A stretch of DNA of 64,000 nucleotides from Serratia sp. AKBS12 (GTDB taxonomy: Bacteria > Pseudomonadota > Gammaproteobacteria > Enterobacterales > Enterobacteriaceae), in assembly GCF_024793895.1 (NCBI RefSeq), contig NZ_JANUSB010000005.1:62001-126000 (forward strand), in the 5' to 3' direction. Shown piece by piece: positions 1-9,387 of the stretch; within the stretch, counting starts at the first letter, position 1; each line of letters begins with the position of its first letter. A program made the position numbers and the translations under genes. The notes under the pieces were generated by a model. That model was given only the letters and a program-made list of their open reading frames with translations, had not been told where the DNA came from and made no database searches.

Positions 1-392
1 CCAGCGAGTGATAACGGGTCACGGTCAACGGATTGTTCAGCCCAGCGAAAACGCCGCTGTTGCCGTGTCGAATGGCTGAGGTCTTGCCATGCATTACCTG
101 ACGGGCGCGTACCACCGTGGCACCAAAAGCCTGTCCTAATGCCTGATGGCCGAGGCACACGCCCAGAATTGGCAGCCTCCCGGCAAAGTGGCGAATGGCG
201 GCGAGAGAAATGCCCGCCTCATTCGGCGTGCACGGGCCGGGTGAAATCACCAGCCGCTGTGGCGCAAGCCGTTCAATATCGGCCAGTTGCAATTCATCGT
301 TGCGTCTGACCAACACTTCGGCGCCCAACTGGCAGAAGTATTGGTACAGGTTGTAGGTGAAAGAGTCGTAGTTATCGATCAGCAGCAGCATG
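1..392 (-). CDS. pabA: Aminodeoxychorismate/anthranilate synthase glutamine amidotransferase subunit (partial)
   Basis: Glutaminase subunit that passes ammonia to PabB to make 4-amino-4-deoxychorismate for folate. The ATG is at 390-392 on the minus strand and the product begins [19 protein letters not shown]. About 130 residues are present. The C-terminal part, roughly 57 residues if the length matches the E. coli protein, lies off the left edge. The class I amidotransferase nucleophile is visible as Cys79 in [16 protein letters not shown], and the oxyanion-loop motif [11 protein letters not shown] precedes it. The catalytic His/Glu pair would be outside the window. Being a paralogue of TrpG, it is named from the close match to E. 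coli PabA and the nearby ppiA. Chorismate-pathway genes aroB and aroK lie 24 kb away. Confidence 0.93.
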
Positions 393-449
393 ACATGTCC
401 AGGCAAAAAAAAGCTGCGCTAGTTTACTGCTGCTGACGAAATTTTCCGC

Positions 450-1973
450 TTACTTTTTACGGCCACCCATAATCGACCCCAACACGCCACGCAAAATCTG
501 CCTGCCGAGGTCGCGTGCCATACTCTTGGCCGCCGTCTGGACAATACCGTCGCGCTTGCCGCCACGCGGACCGGTAGAGCCGAACAGAAGATCGTTCAAA
601 CCGCCCATCAGGCCACCACCGGCCGCATCCGGTGCCGGTTTCTGCGCCGGTTGCCCCGGTTGCGGCGTGCCTATGGTGGCAAACCCTTCCGAGGACAGTT
701 TTTCATAGGCAGACTCGCGATCGACCATATCTTCATAGCGACCATACAGCGGCGATTTATTGATCGCGCTGTTCAACCCGTCGGCGCCCAGCATGCCCAT
801 TTTCGACTCCGGCGCGATCACCATTGCCCGCTCCACCACGTTGGGTCGCCCTTTTTCATCCAGGAACGATACCAGCGCTTCACCAACCCCAAGTTCGGTA
901 ATCGCCGTTTCCGCATCAAAATCGGGGTTGGCGCGCATGGTCTGCGCCGCCGCTTTTACCGCTTTCTGATCGCGTGGCGTAAAGGCACGCAGCGCGTGTT
1001 GCACACGGTTGCCCAACTGGCCCAGCACGCTGTCGGGAATATCCAGCGGGTTTTGCGTAACAAAATAGATGCCGACGCCTTTTGAGCGGATCAGGCGTAC
1101 CACCTGCTCAATCTTGGTCAGCAGCGCCGGCGGCGCGTCGTTGAACAACAGATGCGCTTCATCAAAGAAAAAGACCAGTTTCGGCTGTTGCGGATCGCCC
1201 ACTTCCGGCAAATGTTCAAACAGCTCGGCCAGCAGCCACAGCAGAAAGACCGAGTAGAGTTTTGGCTGGTTAATCAGCTTGTCTGCCGCCAGCAGGTTGA
1301 TATTACCGTGGCCTTTGGCATCGGTTTTCATCAGATCGTTGATGTCGAGCATCGGTTCGCCAAAGAACTGATTGGCACCCTGCTCTTCCAGCGTCAACAG
1401 CCCGCGCTGAATGGCACCGACCGAGGCGGCAGAAATATTGCCGTATTGGGTCTGGAACTGCTTGGCGTTGTCGCCGACGTACTGCACCATGGCGCGCAGG
1501 TCTTTCATATCCAGCAGCAGCAAGGCGTTGTCGTCGGCGATCTTGAACACCAACTGCAGCACACCGCTTTGCACCTCGTTCAGATCCAGCAGACGCGCCA
1601 GCAACAGTGGGCCAAGATCGGACACGGTGGCGCGGATCGGGTGGCCTTTCTCACCGTATATGTCCCACGGAATAATCGTGCAGGCTTGCGGTTGCCAATC
1701 GGTCACGCCGATCGCCGCCAGCCGCGCCTGCAGTTTTTCATTTGGCACCGCCTCGGTGCCGATGCCCGACAGGTCGCCTTTAACGTCCGATAAAAAGACC
1801 GGCACGCCAAGGCGGGAGAACTGCTCGGCCATTTTTTGCAGCGTCACGGTTTTACCTGTGCCGGTGGCGCCGGTGATCAGGCCGTGGCGATTGGCCAAGG
1901 CCGGTAAAATCACCAGATCCTGCACTGGTTTTCCGTCTTTCATCGCTTTGGCGATAATCCGTGCTTCACTCAT
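450..1973 (-). CDS. yjgR: HerA-like P-loop ATPase, DUF853 family (YjgR)
   Basis: A 507-residue protein with Walker A GATGTGKT at residues 35-42 and a Walker B-like [10 protein letters not shown] near residue 270, followed by [14 protein letters not shown], which resembles the arginine and sensor segments of HerA/FtsK-type ATPases. The length fits E. coli YjgR. The C-terminal tail is rich in Gly, Pro and Ala and ends in a basic segment ([18 protein letters not shown]). Its cellular role is not established. HerA-family proteins pump DNA or act as hexameric motors, but no partner nuclease such as NurA sits beside it. It stands alone between pabA and btsR, where E. coli has fic-yhfG. Confidence 0.85.
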   Translation of the reverse strand: MSEARIIAKAMKDGKPVQDLVILPALANRHGLITGATGTGKTVTLQKMAEQFSRLGVPVFLSDVKGDLSGIGTEAVPNEKLQARLAAIGVTDWQPQACTIIPWDIYGEKGHPIRATVSDLGPLLLARLLDLNEVQSGVLQLVFKIADDNALLLLDMKDLRAMVQYVGDNAKQFQTQYGNISAASVGAIQRGLLTLEEQGANQFFGEPMLDINDLMKTDAKGHGNINLLAADKLINQPKLYSVFLLWLLAELFEHLPEVGDPQQPKLVFFFDEAHLLFNDAPPALLTKIEQVVRLIRSKGVGIYFVTQNPLDIPDSVLGQLGNRVQHALRAFTPRDQKAVKAAAQTMRANPDFDAETAITELGVGEALVSFLDEKGRPNVVERAMVIAPESKMGMLGADGLNSAINKSPLYGRYEDMVDRESAYEKLSSEGFATIGTPQPGQPAQKPAPDAAGGGLMGGLNDLLFGSTGPRGGKRDGIVQTAAKSMARDLGRQILRGVLGSIMGGRKK

Positions 1974-2103
1974 TTTCTTTTCCTTTGACGCTGACGCGGC
2001 GCAAACGCACCTGTGGATGCCATAAAGCTATAAGCGCGGCCCGATCGCGTCAAGGGCAAACGAAACGATGTGTCACCAAGCGCGGCGTGACGCCTGCCCA
2101 CGC

Positions 2104-2829
2104 CTATCCCCGCAGCCCCAGCTCCTCTTTCAGAGATTTAAGATAGCGGCGGCTGACCGGCACCGGATCGCCGACCGGCATTATCATTTCTGCCGCGCCG
2201 CTGTCGTCAAAGCGGATTTCCCGCACCAGCTCCAGATTGACCAGATACTGCCGATGGCAACGCACCAGCGGCGTGCGGTTCTCCAGCGTGCGCAGCGTCA
2301 GTTCGGTAAAGCACTCCATGCCGTCATTGCGCACCACGTAGACGCCGCTTGAGCGCGAACGGATGGCGACCACCTCCTCGAAACGCAGCAGGTAAATGCG
2401 GCTATGGCCGGTGCAGGGGATGTATTTCAGATAACCCTCGCTTTCCGGCAGTGCTGCAATATCCTGCGGTACACGGCGCTGTTGCAGCCGTTGCAGGGTT
2501 TTGTTCAAGCGTTGCGGCTCGGCCGGTTTTAGCAGGTAGTCAAAGGCATGCTGTTCAAACGCCTGCAGCGCGTATTCATCATAGGCGGTGAGAAACACGA
2601 TGTACGGCATCCGGTTAGGGTCGAGCATACCGACCAACTCCAGCCCGCTGATACGCGGCATCTGAATATCCAGGAACACCACGTCCGGTTGCAGGCGGTG
2701 GATCTGGCTGATGGCTTCTATCGCGTTGGCGCTTTCGCCGACGATGGCCACGCCCTCCTCCGCCTCCAGCAAATGGCGCAAGTTGTCACGGGCCGAGGGT
2801 TCATCGTCGACAATCAATACATTCAGCAT
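2104..2829 (-). CDS. btsR: LytTR-family response regulator BtsR (YehT)
   Basis: A 241-residue two-component response regulator. The N-terminal receiver domain has the acidic pocket at VDDE (residues 7-10) and phospho-acceptor Asp54 in [10 protein letters not shown]. The C-terminal LytTR DNA-binding domain (about 137-238) includes [14 protein letters not shown] and [12 protein letters not shown]. The btsS stop and btsR start meet at position 2829, so translation is coupled. In E. coli, BtsS/BtsR senses pyruvate and activates the pyruvate transporter gene btsT; no btsT is in this window. The YpdB paralogue was considered, but the adjacent kinase matches BtsS better. Confidence 0.9.
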   Translation of the reverse strand: MLNVLIVDDEPSARDNLRHLLEAEEGVAIVGESANAIEAISQIHRLQPDVVFLDIQMPRISGLELVGMLDPNRMPYIVFLTAYDEYALQAFEQHAFDYLLKPAEPQRLNKTLQRLQQRRVPQDIAALPESEGYLKYIPCTGHSRIYLLRFEEVVAIRSRSSGVYVVRNDGMECFTELTLRTLENRTPLVRCHRQYLVNLELVREIRFDDSGAAEMIMPVGDPVPVSRRYLKSLKEELGLRG

Positions 2830-4514
2830 CAGGCCACCCTCGCCATCGGTAGGTTAAGCGTGATGCAGGTATAGGCTTCCGGCTCGCAACACACCTGTAC
2901 GCCATAACCCTCGCCATAACGCACGCGAATGCGTTTATCCACCAGATTCATCCCCAGGCCGTTACCGGGCGTTTTCGCCTGAAACAAACCGGCGTTATCG
3001 GTGATCTGCAATAACAGCTGCTCTCCCTCACAACGGGCGCCGATGTCGATCCTGCCGACCCCCAGCAGTTGCGATGTGCCATGTTTGATGGCGTTTTCCA
3101 CGATCGGCTGCAACGAAAAGGCCGGCAGACGCACCGCCAGCAACTGTTCCGGCAACGACACGGCTATTTCCAGCCGATCGGCAAAACGCGCCTTTTCAAT
3201 TTGCAGATAGGCATTCACATGTTCAATTTCATCCGCCAACGTCACCTCGTCGTCCGAGCGCTTGAGATTCTTGCGGAAAAACGTAGAGAGGTACTGTACC
3301 AGTTCACAGGCGCGATCGCCGTCACGGCGAATCACCGCTACCAGCGTATTGAGCGCGTTAAACAAAAAGTGCGGGTTCACCTGCGCATGCAGCAGCTTGA
3401 TTTCCGACTGCGCCAGCAGCTGCTTGTGGCGCTCGTACTGGCCGGCCATGATCTGCGCCGAGAGCAGGCTGGCGATGCCTTCACCCAGCGTCCGGTTGAT
3501 GGTGCTGAATAACCTGCTTTTCGGCTCATACAGCTTGATGGTGCCGATTACCCGCTGATTTTCGCCGCGCAGCGGGATCACCAGCGTAGAGCCCAGTTTG
3601 CAATTGTTGCTGATCGAACAACTGTACGACAGCTCGTTGCCATCGGCATACACCACTTCGTTATTGTCGATGGCGCGGTGAGAATGCGCGGAAGAGATCG
3701 GCGTCCCTGGCAGATGGTGATCGTCGCCAATGCCGATGAACGCCAGCAACTGGTCACGATCGGTAATCGCCACTGCGCCGATGCCCAGTTCCTGGTAGAT
3801 AATTCGCGCCACTTTCATGCTGTTTTCCCGATCAAAGCCCTGGCGCAGAATGCCCTCGGTACGTTCAGCCAGCTTCAGCGCCTTGGAGGAAAAGGCGCTG
3901 GTGTATTTTTCGAACATGGCGCGCCGATCCAGCAGAATTTGCATGAACATCGCCGCCCCCACGGTATTGGCGATCAACATCGGCAAGGCAATGTGCTCCA
4001 CCAACCGCAGCGCTTCGCCAAATGGCCGGGCGATGGCCAGAATAATCGCCATTTGCAGCACTTCGGTGGCAAAGGTGACGCCGGCGACAAACAGCGGGTT
4101 GAACAGTAAATCGATCCGGCCGCGTCGCATTGCCGCACTATGCACCAGCCCTCCCACCAGGCCTTCGGCAATGGTGGATACCGCGCAGGCAACATCGGTC
4201 ATGCCTCCCAGCGTGTAACGGTGCAGCCCACCGGTCAATCCCACCAGAAAACCGACCGAAGGCCCGCCCAACAAACCGCCCAGCACCGCGCCAATGGCTC
4301 GCGTGTTGGCGATCGAGTCTTGGATATGCAAACCGAAATAGGTGCCCATGATGCAAAATACCGAAAAGATGACGTAGCACAGCAGCTTGTGCGGCAAGCG
4401 GATCGTCACCTGCATCAACGGGATAAACAGCGGGGTCTTGCTTAACAAATAGGCAATAACGAGGTAGACGCACATTTGCTGCAATAGCAGCAGAACCTGG
4501 TTGAATTCAAACAT
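2829..4514 (-). CDS. btsS: LytS-type sensor histidine kinase BtsS (YehU)
   Basis: A 561-residue membrane kinase, the same length as E. coli BtsS. Residues 1-195 are a multi-span 5TM-LYT sensor domain. A GAF-like region (about 220-355) contains [10 protein letters not shown] and [15 protein letters not shown]. The His_kinase domain has phospho-acceptor His382 in [13 protein letters not shown], and the HATPase domain has [12 protein letters not shown] and [11 protein letters not shown]. Family knowledge: high-affinity pyruvate receptor acting on BtsR. It starts at ATG 4512-4514 and leads the btsSR operon. Confidence 0.92.
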   Translation of the reverse strand: MFEFNQVLLLLQQMCVYLVIAYLLSKTPLFIPLMQVTIRLPHKLLCYVIFSVFCIMGTYFGLHIQDSIANTRAIGAVLGGLLGGPSVGFLVGLTGGLHRYTLGGMTDVACAVSTIAEGLVGGLVHSAAMRRGRIDLLFNPLFVAGVTFATEVLQMAIILAIARPFGEALRLVEHIALPMLIANTVGAAMFMQILLDRRAMFEKYTSAFSSKALKLAERTEGILRQGFDRENSMKVARIIYQELGIGAVAITDRDQLLAFIGIGDDHHLPGTPISSAHSHRAIDNNEVVYADGNELSYSCSISNNCKLGSTLVIPLRGENQRVIGTIKLYEPKSRLFSTINRTLGEGIASLLSAQIMAGQYERHKQLLAQSEIKLLHAQVNPHFLFNALNTLVAVIRRDGDRACELVQYLSTFFRKNLKRSDDEVTLADEIEHVNAYLQIEKARFADRLEIAVSLPEQLLAVRLPAFSLQPIVENAIKHGTSQLLGVGRIDIGARCEGEQLLLQITDNAGLFQAKTPGNGLGMNLVDKRIRVRYGEGYGVQVCCEPEAYTCITLNLPMARVA

Positions 4515-4649
4515 AACAACGGCTCATCCTGAACAAGAACAGCAGATAGACGCCGGGTATCCGGTCTGGTTATAGGATGGCGATTAAAGCATGTACGAAT
4601 GAATAAAACAGTGATGCAGGCAAAGCTTCGAACGGGAAGGGCAACGCAC

Positions 4650-4673
4650 GCCGGTTCCCAGGCGGGAACCGGC
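4650..4673. other. Stem-loop downstream of ppiA, without T-tract
   Basis: Perfect 10-bp inverted repeat, GCCGGTTCCC at 4650-4659 and GGGAACCGGC at 4664-4673, with a 4-nt loop, about 10 nt beyond the ppiA stop. Neither strand has a run of T after the stem, so it is not a convincing intrinsic terminator. It could protect the 3' end of the ppiA message. Confidence 0.5.
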
Positions 4674-4682
4674 ACAAAAAGC

Positions 4683-5252
4683 TTAAGGCAGTACTTTGGC
4701 CGACAAAATCACTACCGGTTTGGTAGGTACATTCTGATAAGGGCCGACGTTGCCCGTAGGCACCTGGGAAATCTTGTCCACCACTTCCATGCCCTTCACC
4801 ACTTTGCCAAATACCGCGTAGCCAAAATCACGCTGGCCGTGATCGAGGAAAGCGTTATCCGCCACGTTGAGGAAGAACTGGCTGGTGGCGCTGTCTTTAT
4901 CTGCAGTACGCGCCATGGAGATAGTGCCACGCAGGTTGCGAAGGCCGTTATCCGCCTCATTCTTGATCGGTGCCTTTGGCGTTTTCTGCTGCATATCCGC
5001 CGTGAAGCCGCCACCCTGCACCATAAAACCAGGGATGACACGGTGGAAAACGGTGTTGTTGTAAAAACCGCTGTTCACGTAATCAACGAAGTTCTGGGTT
5101 GATACCGGTGCTTTCTGACTGTCGAGCGCCAATTCTATATTCCCGGCCGAGGTGGTCAGCATGACGTGGGTTTCACCAGCGGCGAAGGCGGCCGGTGCCA
5201 TTGCTGTCAGGGAACACAGCGCAACGAAGGTCACTAAAGTACGTTTGAACAT
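4683..5252 (-). CDS. ppiA: Periplasmic peptidyl-prolyl cis-trans isomerase A (cyclophilin)
   Basis: Cyclophilin-type PPIase of 189 residues that speeds proline isomerisation in periplasmic proteins. A Sec signal peptide is clear: MFKRT, a hydrophobic stretch, then APAAFAAGE with cleavage after AFA. Active-site segments of the cyclophilin fold are present: [35 protein letters not shown] and [15 protein letters not shown] longer reading frame extends 10 codons upstream, but the start at 5252 gives an ordinary signal peptide and has AAGGA about 8 nt before it. Single gene, minus strand. Confidence 0.95.
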   Translation of the reverse strand: MFKRTLVTFVALCSLTAMAPAAFAAGETHVMLTTSAGNIELALDSQKAPVSTQNFVDYVNSGFYNNTVFHRVIPGFMVQGGGFTADMQQKTPKAPIKNEADNGLRNLRGTISMARTADKDSATSQFFLNVADNAFLDHGQRDFGYAVFGKVVKGMEVVDKISQVPTGNVGPYQNVPTKPVVILSAKVLP

Positions 5253-5570
5253 GAACGGGTCCTTTCTCTGAGAGACAAACAACGGAAAAGCGCATTGATT
5301 CTAAAGAGCTGTACCGGTGAGTGCCAGCCATTTACTTATATTTACTCAAATGTGGGACCTTTCTGACACCGTCCCGTTTTTCTTGCCAAAAGTATGATCG
5401 TCTCATCCGTTTTTGCCAAGCCGGTCACGCATTATTTGCCTGATTGGCAGCTTCGGTGATTTTTGCGAGCCATCTCCCGTTTTGATTTTACATTCCCGCT
5501 ACCCTTAGCAGAAATGAGAGCGCTCTCATTTGGCAAATGCCAATAAAAATAACGATTTCAACGGAGAGTA
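5253..5570. other. Intergenic region between ppiA and the PTS operon
   Basis: 318 bp separating divergent transcription units. It holds the 5' region of ppiA on the minus strand and the leader of the PTS operon on the plus strand. A weak CRP-like match (TGTGGGACCTTTCTGA, 5351-5366) is visible but not convincing. The only strong site is the palindrome at 5512-5531. No open reading frame or RNA gene is recognisable. Confidence 0.5.
5512..5531. promoter_or_regulatory. Perfect palindromic operator, LacI/GalR type
   Basis: AAATGAGAGCGCTCTCATTT is a perfect 20-bp palindrome whose centre is the CG step expected for LacI/GalR-family operators. It ends 39 bp before the start codon of the IIB gene, where a bound repressor would block the promoter or early elongation. 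The likely ligand is the LacI-type regulator at 9388-10368 in the same locus (inference). No second copy was noticed in the window. Confidence 0.75.
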
Positions 5571-5879
5571 ATGATGAAAAGAATAGTGCTGTGCTGCGCG
5601 GCGGGAATGTCCACCAGCATGCTGGTCAAACGCATGCAGGACGAAGCGGCGAAACGGCAACTGGTCATTGAGATCAAAGCGGTGCCCGCTGCCGAATTTG
5701 AGGCTGAACTGCCCAATGCCGACGTGGTGTTGCTGGGGCCGCAGGTAAAATATGAACTGGCGCGTTTTAACAAAATCGCCGAACCGTACGGTTTGCCCGT
5801 CGCGGTGATCGACATGATGGATTACGGCACCATGCGCGGCGACAAGGTGCTGGATCACGCCCTCAACCTGATCGCCTGA
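5571..5879 (+). CDS. PTS lactose/cellobiose-family EIIB component
   Basis: A 102-residue cytoplasmic EIIB protein that takes phosphate from EIIA and passes it to the sugar during transport. It has the family P-loop with phospho-cysteine in VLCCAAGMSTSMLVKRM (Cys9, with Cys8 beside it). The length is typical of ChbB/CelA. ATG codons occur at 5571 and 5574; GGAG lies just upstream. First gene of a IIB-IIC-IIA-hydrolase operon. Chitobiose, cellobiose or another beta-diglucoside is plausible; the sequence does not decide. Confidence 0.9.
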   Translation: MMKRIVLCCAAGMSTSMLVKRMQDEAAKRQLVIEIKAVPAAEFEAELPNADVVLLGPQVKYELARFNKIAEPYGLPVAVIDMMDYGTMRGDKVLDHALNLIA

Positions 5880-5898
5880 CGCGGCGGCGGAGAACATC

Positions 5899-7224
5899 AT
5901 GAGCCTGTATGCTTCCCTTATGCGCGTGGTGGAAAGCCATATCGCGCCGCTGGCCGGCAGGATCGGCAGCCAGCGCCATATCATTGCCATTCGCGACGGT
6001 TTTATCTGCGCCATGCCGTTTCTGATTGTCGGCAGCATCATGCTGATCGTCGCCAACCCGCCGTTTGACGCCAATACCTCCTCCAGCTTCGGCCGCGCCT
6101 GGCTCGGCTTTGCCAAAAACCACTGGAACACCATCACCTTACCGTTCTTTATGACCATGGGCCTGATGAGCGTGTTTGTTGCCGTTGGCACCGCCTACAG
6201 TCTGGCAAAGCACTATGGTCTGGACGCGCTGACCGCAGGCCTGCTGTCGCTGATGGCGTTCCTGCTGGCCGCGGCGCCGCAGGTCGACAACAAGATGTCG
6301 CTCGACTTTCTGGGCGGCCAGGGGGTGTTCACCGCCCTGCTGTGCGCCATCTGGTCGGTGGAATTGATCCGTTTGTTGAAGAAATACAATATCACCCTGC
6401 GTATGCCGGAACAGGTGCCACCCGCAATTGCCCGTTCGTTTGAGCTGCTGTATCCGGTGGTCGGCATTTTATTGACGGTATACCCGCTAAGCATTCTGAT
6501 GCAGAGCGAATTCCAGTTGTTACTGCCAGCGGCAATCATGCAACTGTTCCAGCCGCTGATCGCCGTCGGCGATACGCTGCCAGCCATTCTGCTGGCGGTG
6601 TTGATCGCCAATCTGCTGTGGTTCGCCGGCATACATGGCGACAATATCGTCACCGGCCTGCTCAACCCGATTTTTATGGCCAACCTGGCCACCAACGCCG
6701 CGCTGGTGGCGCACGGTGCCGCCACCACTCAGACGCTGACCGCCCCCTTCTGGTCGTTTTACGTTTGCATCGGCGGCTCGGGATCCACGCTGGTGCTGGC
6801 CTTACTGTATCTCCGCAGCCGCTCCATCCATTTACGCACCATCGGCAAACTGAGCGTGGTACCGGCGGTGTTCAACATCAACGAACCGCTGCTGTTTGGT
6901 TCGCCGGTGGTGATGAACCCAACGCTGTTTATCCCGCTGATCGTAGTCCCGATGATCAACGCCACGCTGGCCTATTTTGCCCTGCACTGGGATTTGGTGG
7001 AAAAAATGGTCGCCATGGCGCCGTGGACTGCGCCTGCACCGCTCGGTGCCATGATCTCCGCATCATGGGATATCCGCGCCGCGCTGCTGGTCGTACTGCT
7101 GATGACGATCGATTTCGCCATTTGGCTGCCATTCTTCAAAGTCTATGAAAAGCAGTTGCTGGCGCAGGAACGGCAACAGATCGAAACCGAGCGCACCGCG
7201 TCCGATGCGGCGTCCGCACAATAA
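5899..7224 (+). CDS. PTS lactose/cellobiose-family EIIC permease
   Basis: A 441-residue integral membrane permease with about ten hydrophobic segments, the usual size for the cellobiose EIIC family. Recognisable family segments are GFICAMPFLIVGSI near the N-terminus, WFAGIHGDNIVTGLLNP in the middle, and VFNINEPLLFGSPVVMNP, which belongs to the sugar-binding region. The C-terminal tail is short and charged. It starts 19 nt after the IIB stop, with GGAG six bases before the ATG. It forms the sugar channel with IIB and IIA of the same operon. Confidence 0.92.
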   Translation: MSLYASLMRVVESHIAPLAGRIGSQRHIIAIRDGFICAMPFLIVGSIMLIVANPPFDANTSSSFGRAWLGFAKNHWNTITLPFFMTMGLMSVFVAVGTAYSLAKHYGLDALTAGLLSLMAFLLAAAPQVDNKMSLDFLGGQGVFTALLCAIWSVELIRLLKKYNITLRMPEQVPPAIARSFELLYPVVGILLTVYPLSILMQSEFQLLLPAAIMQLFQPLIAVGDTLPAILLAVLIANLLWFAGIHGDNIVTGLLNPIFMANLATNAALVAHGAATTQTLTAPFWSFYVCIGGSGSTLVLALLYLRSRSIHLRTIGKLSVVPAVFNINEPLLFGSPVVMNPTLFIPLIVVPMINATLAYFALHWDLVEKMVAMAPWTAPAPLGAMISASWDIRAALLVVLLMTIDFAIWLPFFKVYEKQLLAQERQQIETERTASDAASAQ

Positions 7225-7236
7225 CAGGAGAATAGT

Positions 7237-7587
7237 GTGAGTGGAGCCATGACCATAGACAGCCCTGATTTTGAAAGCACGATTATGGAGCTGCTGGTGT
7301 TCGCCGGTAGCGCACGCAGTAGCGCACTGATGGCGCTGCAACAGGCGCGGGCCGGTGAATTCAACGCTTGCGCCGCACACATGGCCGACTCGAAAGAGGC
7401 GGTAAAACAAGCTCATCGCATTCAGACCCGGCTTATTGGCCTGGATGAGGGCTGCGGCAAGCTGGCGATAAATCTGATAACCGTCCACGCCCAGGACCAC
7501 CTGATGAATGCCATGGTGATTCAGGATCTGGCCGACGACATGATTGAACTCTATCGCCGTCAGGCGCAACGGGAGACTGCTTTATGA
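7237..7587 (+). CDS. PTS lactose/cellobiose-family EIIA component
   Basis: A 116-residue, mainly helical EIIA. The phosphorylated histidine is His84 in ITVHAQDHLM, and Asp87 is the metal-binding residue of the trimeric IIA-lac fold. Start chosen at GTG 7237 because AGGAG (7226-7230) lies six bases upstream; an ATG four codons later is too far from that site. It overlaps the next gene by four bases (ATGA), so the hydrolase is translationally coupled. Confidence 0.88.
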   Translation: MSGAMTIDSPDFESTIMELLVFAGSARSSALMALQQARAGEFNACAAHMADSKEAVKQAHRIQTRLIGLDEGCGKLAINLITVHAQDHLMNAMVIQDLADDMIELYRRQAQRETAL

Positions 7588-8894
7588 ATTCGCTGAAAAT
7601 CGCCATTATCGGTGGCGGTAGCAGTTACACGCCGGAGCTGGTTGAAGGCCTGATCCAGCGTATTGATCAACTGCCGGTCAGCGAACTGGCGCTGGTTGAC
7701 GTCGAGCCGGGTCGTGAAAAAGTGGCAATCATCGCCGCATTGACCAAACGCATGCTGGCGCGCCACGGCTTGGAACAGGTGAAAGTCAGCGTGCATTTTT
7801 CGCTGGACGAGGCGATTCGCGGCGCACGGTTCGTACTGACCCAGTTCCGCGTTGGCCAGTTGCCCGCACGCGCCGCCGATGAACGCCTGGGGCTTAAATA
7901 TCACCTGATCGGCCAGGAAACCACCGGCGTTGGCGGCTTCGCCAAGGCGCTGCGTACAATTCCAGTGATGCTGGACATTGCACGCAAGGTCGAACAATTG
8001 GCACCGGATGCCTGGATCATCAATTTTACCAATCCGGCAGGCATGGTAACCGAAGCCGTTTCCCGTTATACCAAGGCAAAAATCATTGGCTTGTGCAATG
8101 TGCCCATCAGCATGCACCACATGATTGCCAACATGCTGCAGGCGCCGTCTCAAGATCTTCACCTGCGCTTCGCCGGGTTGAATCATATGGTCTGGGTGCA
8201 TCAGGTGCTGCAAAACGGTCGCGACATGACCGGCAAAGTGATTGATATGCTGTGCGACGGCGCGGCGCTGACCATGAACAACATCAAGGAGGAACCCTGG
8301 CCGCCAGAGTTCCTGCGGGCCCTCCAGGCAATTCCCTGTCCGTATCACCGCTATTTCTACCAGACGCAGGAGATGCTGGATGAAGAGATCGCCGCCGCCG
8401 CCGACCGCGGCACCCGCGCCGAACAGGTGATGCAGGTGGAAAAAGAGCTGTTTGAGCTGTATGCCGATCCGCATCTCGATAGTAAACCGGAGCAGCTCAG
8501 CTTCCGCGGTGGCGCCTTTTATTCCGAAGTGGCGCTGGAACTGATTCGTGCGATCCACAATAATCTTGGCACGCAATTGGTGGTCAATACCGCAAACCGT
8601 GGCGCCATTCGCGGTTTGCCGGACGACGCCGTGATAGAAACCAACTGCGTGATTGATGCGCAAGGCGCCCATCCGCTGGCCTTCGGCCCGCTGCCGGATA
8701 CCATGCAGGCGCTAACCCAGCAGGTGAAGTCCTACGAGCGACTGACCATCGAGGCCGCGGTGCATGGCGATCGCCGTAGCGGGCTGCTGGCACTGGTGAC
8801 ACACCCGCTGATTGCCAGCGCCAGGATCGCACAGCCGCTGCTGGACGACGTATTGGCCGCCAATAAGGCGTATTTGCCGCAGTTTGATGGTTAA
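7584..8894 (+). CDS. Glycoside hydrolase family 4, probable 6-phospho-beta-glucosidase
   Basis: A 436-residue NAD- and Mn-dependent GH4 enzyme. The N-terminal Rossmann motif is [14 protein letters not shown]. Metal and substrate ligands of the family are visible: Asn150 in INFTNPAGM, Cys171 in IGLCNVP and His201 in GLNHMVW. E. coli ChbF and Bacillus LicH are relatives of similar length. Position after a IIB-IIC-IIA set indicates that it splits the 6-phosphorylated disaccharide in the cytoplasm. Members also include 6-phospho-alpha-glucosidases, so the anomer is inferred from the cellobiose-type PTS. The downstream region is the tandem repeat array. Confidence 0.88.
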   Translation: MNSLKIAIIGGGSSYTPELVEGLIQRIDQLPVSELALVDVEPGREKVAIIAALTKRMLARHGLEQVKVSVHFSLDEAIRGARFVLTQFRVGQLPARAADERLGLKYHLIGQETTGVGGFAKALRTIPVMLDIARKVEQLAPDAWIINFTNPAGMVTEAVSRYTKAKIIGLCNVPISMHHMIANMLQAPSQDLHLRFAGLNHMVWVHQVLQNGRDMTGKVIDMLCDGAALTMNNIKEEPWPPEFLRALQAIPCPYHRYFYQTQEMLDEEIAAAADRGTRAEQVMQVEKELFELYADPHLDSKPEQLSFRGGAFYSEVALELIRAIHNNLGTQLVVNTANRGAIRGLPDDAVIETNCVIDAQGAHPLAFGPLPDTMQALTQQVKSYERLTIEAAVHGDRRSGLLALVTHPLIASARIAQPLLDDVLAANKAYLPQFDG

Positions 8895-8920
8895 ATGGTC
8901 ATCATAATGGCACAAGGCCT

Positions 8921-9387
8921 GGCCATACCCAGTGACCGGGGTTCGCGTGCGCAACCAACAACGAGTTCGCGTGCGCAGCCAACAACGAGGCAGCTCGAGG
9001 AAAACCGGAGGATACCCAATGGATTTCGAGTTGCGTCTAGGCGGCAAGCATAAGAAGCCCCGGGAGCTTGGCCGTATCCAGTGACCGGGGTTCACGTACG
9101 CAACCAACAACGAGGCAGCTCGAAGAAAACCGGAGGATACCCAATGAATTTCGAGTTGCGTCTAGGCGGCAAGCATAAGAAGCCCCGGGAGCTTGGCCGT
9201 ACCCAGCGACCGGGTTTCACGTACGCAACCAACAACGAGGCAGCTCGAGGAAAACCGGAGGATACCCAATGGATTTCGAGTTGCGTCTAGGCGGCAAGCA
9301 TAAGAAGCCCCGGGAGCTTGGCCATACCAAGTGACCGGGGTTCGCGTGCGCAGCCAACAACGAGGCAGCTCGAAAGACGAAGGGTAT
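8921..9387. repeat. Tandem array of about 125-bp palindromic repeat units (3 full, 1 partial)
   Basis: Three near-identical units begin with GATACCC at 9011, 9136 and 9261, a period of exactly 125 bp. A left-truncated unit (8921-9010) precedes them and itself carries a 24-bp internal duplication (8941-8964 and 8965-8988). Each unit has inverted ends: ATACCCAATGGATTTCGAGTTGC on the left matches the reverse complement of the right end around GCAGCTCGAAAGACGAAGG. There is also an inner CCCCGG/CCGGGG stem. The sequence resembles palindromic elements dispersed in Serratia and Yersinia genomes (from memory, like YPAL). It fills the gap between the GH4 and LacI genes. Not a CRISPR, since units are contiguous without spacers. 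Confidence 0.93.
9019..9334 (+). other. Repeated mini-ORFs inside the palindromic repeat units
   Basis: Each full unit places GGAGG seven bases before an ATG. Units 1 and 3 (9019-9084 and 9269-9334) encode 21-residue peptides of the form MDFELRLGGKHKKPRELG followed by three residues and TGA. In unit 2 (ATG 9144) the stop has become CGA, so the frame runs on to 9290 for 48 residues. There is no evidence that these are translated; the pattern may simply come from the repeat sequence. Similarity between copies at the protein level is expected because the DNA is nearly identical. Confidence 0.3.

Noticed and set aside
4650-4673. Intrinsic terminator of ppiA
   Set aside because: The stem is perfect but no U-run follows on either strand; kept only as a stem-loop.
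5351-5366. CRP site for ppiA or the PTS operon
   Set aside because: Only about 7 of 10 half-site bases match, which is common by chance.
7560-8672. 370-residue open frame antisense to the GH4 gene
   Set aside because: It mirrors a gene with clear GH4 motifs, has no ribosome site or family resemblance, and its His/Gln-rich composition is typical of antisense frames in GC-rich DNA.
9081-9290. 69-residue open frame through repeat units
   Set aside because: It arises from reading across two near-identical units and begins without a ribosome site; only the internal ATG at 9144 has one.
8921-9387. Possible CRISPR array
   Set aside because: The units are about 125 bp, contiguous, and have no unique spacers; ends are palindromic as in dispersed repeat elements.
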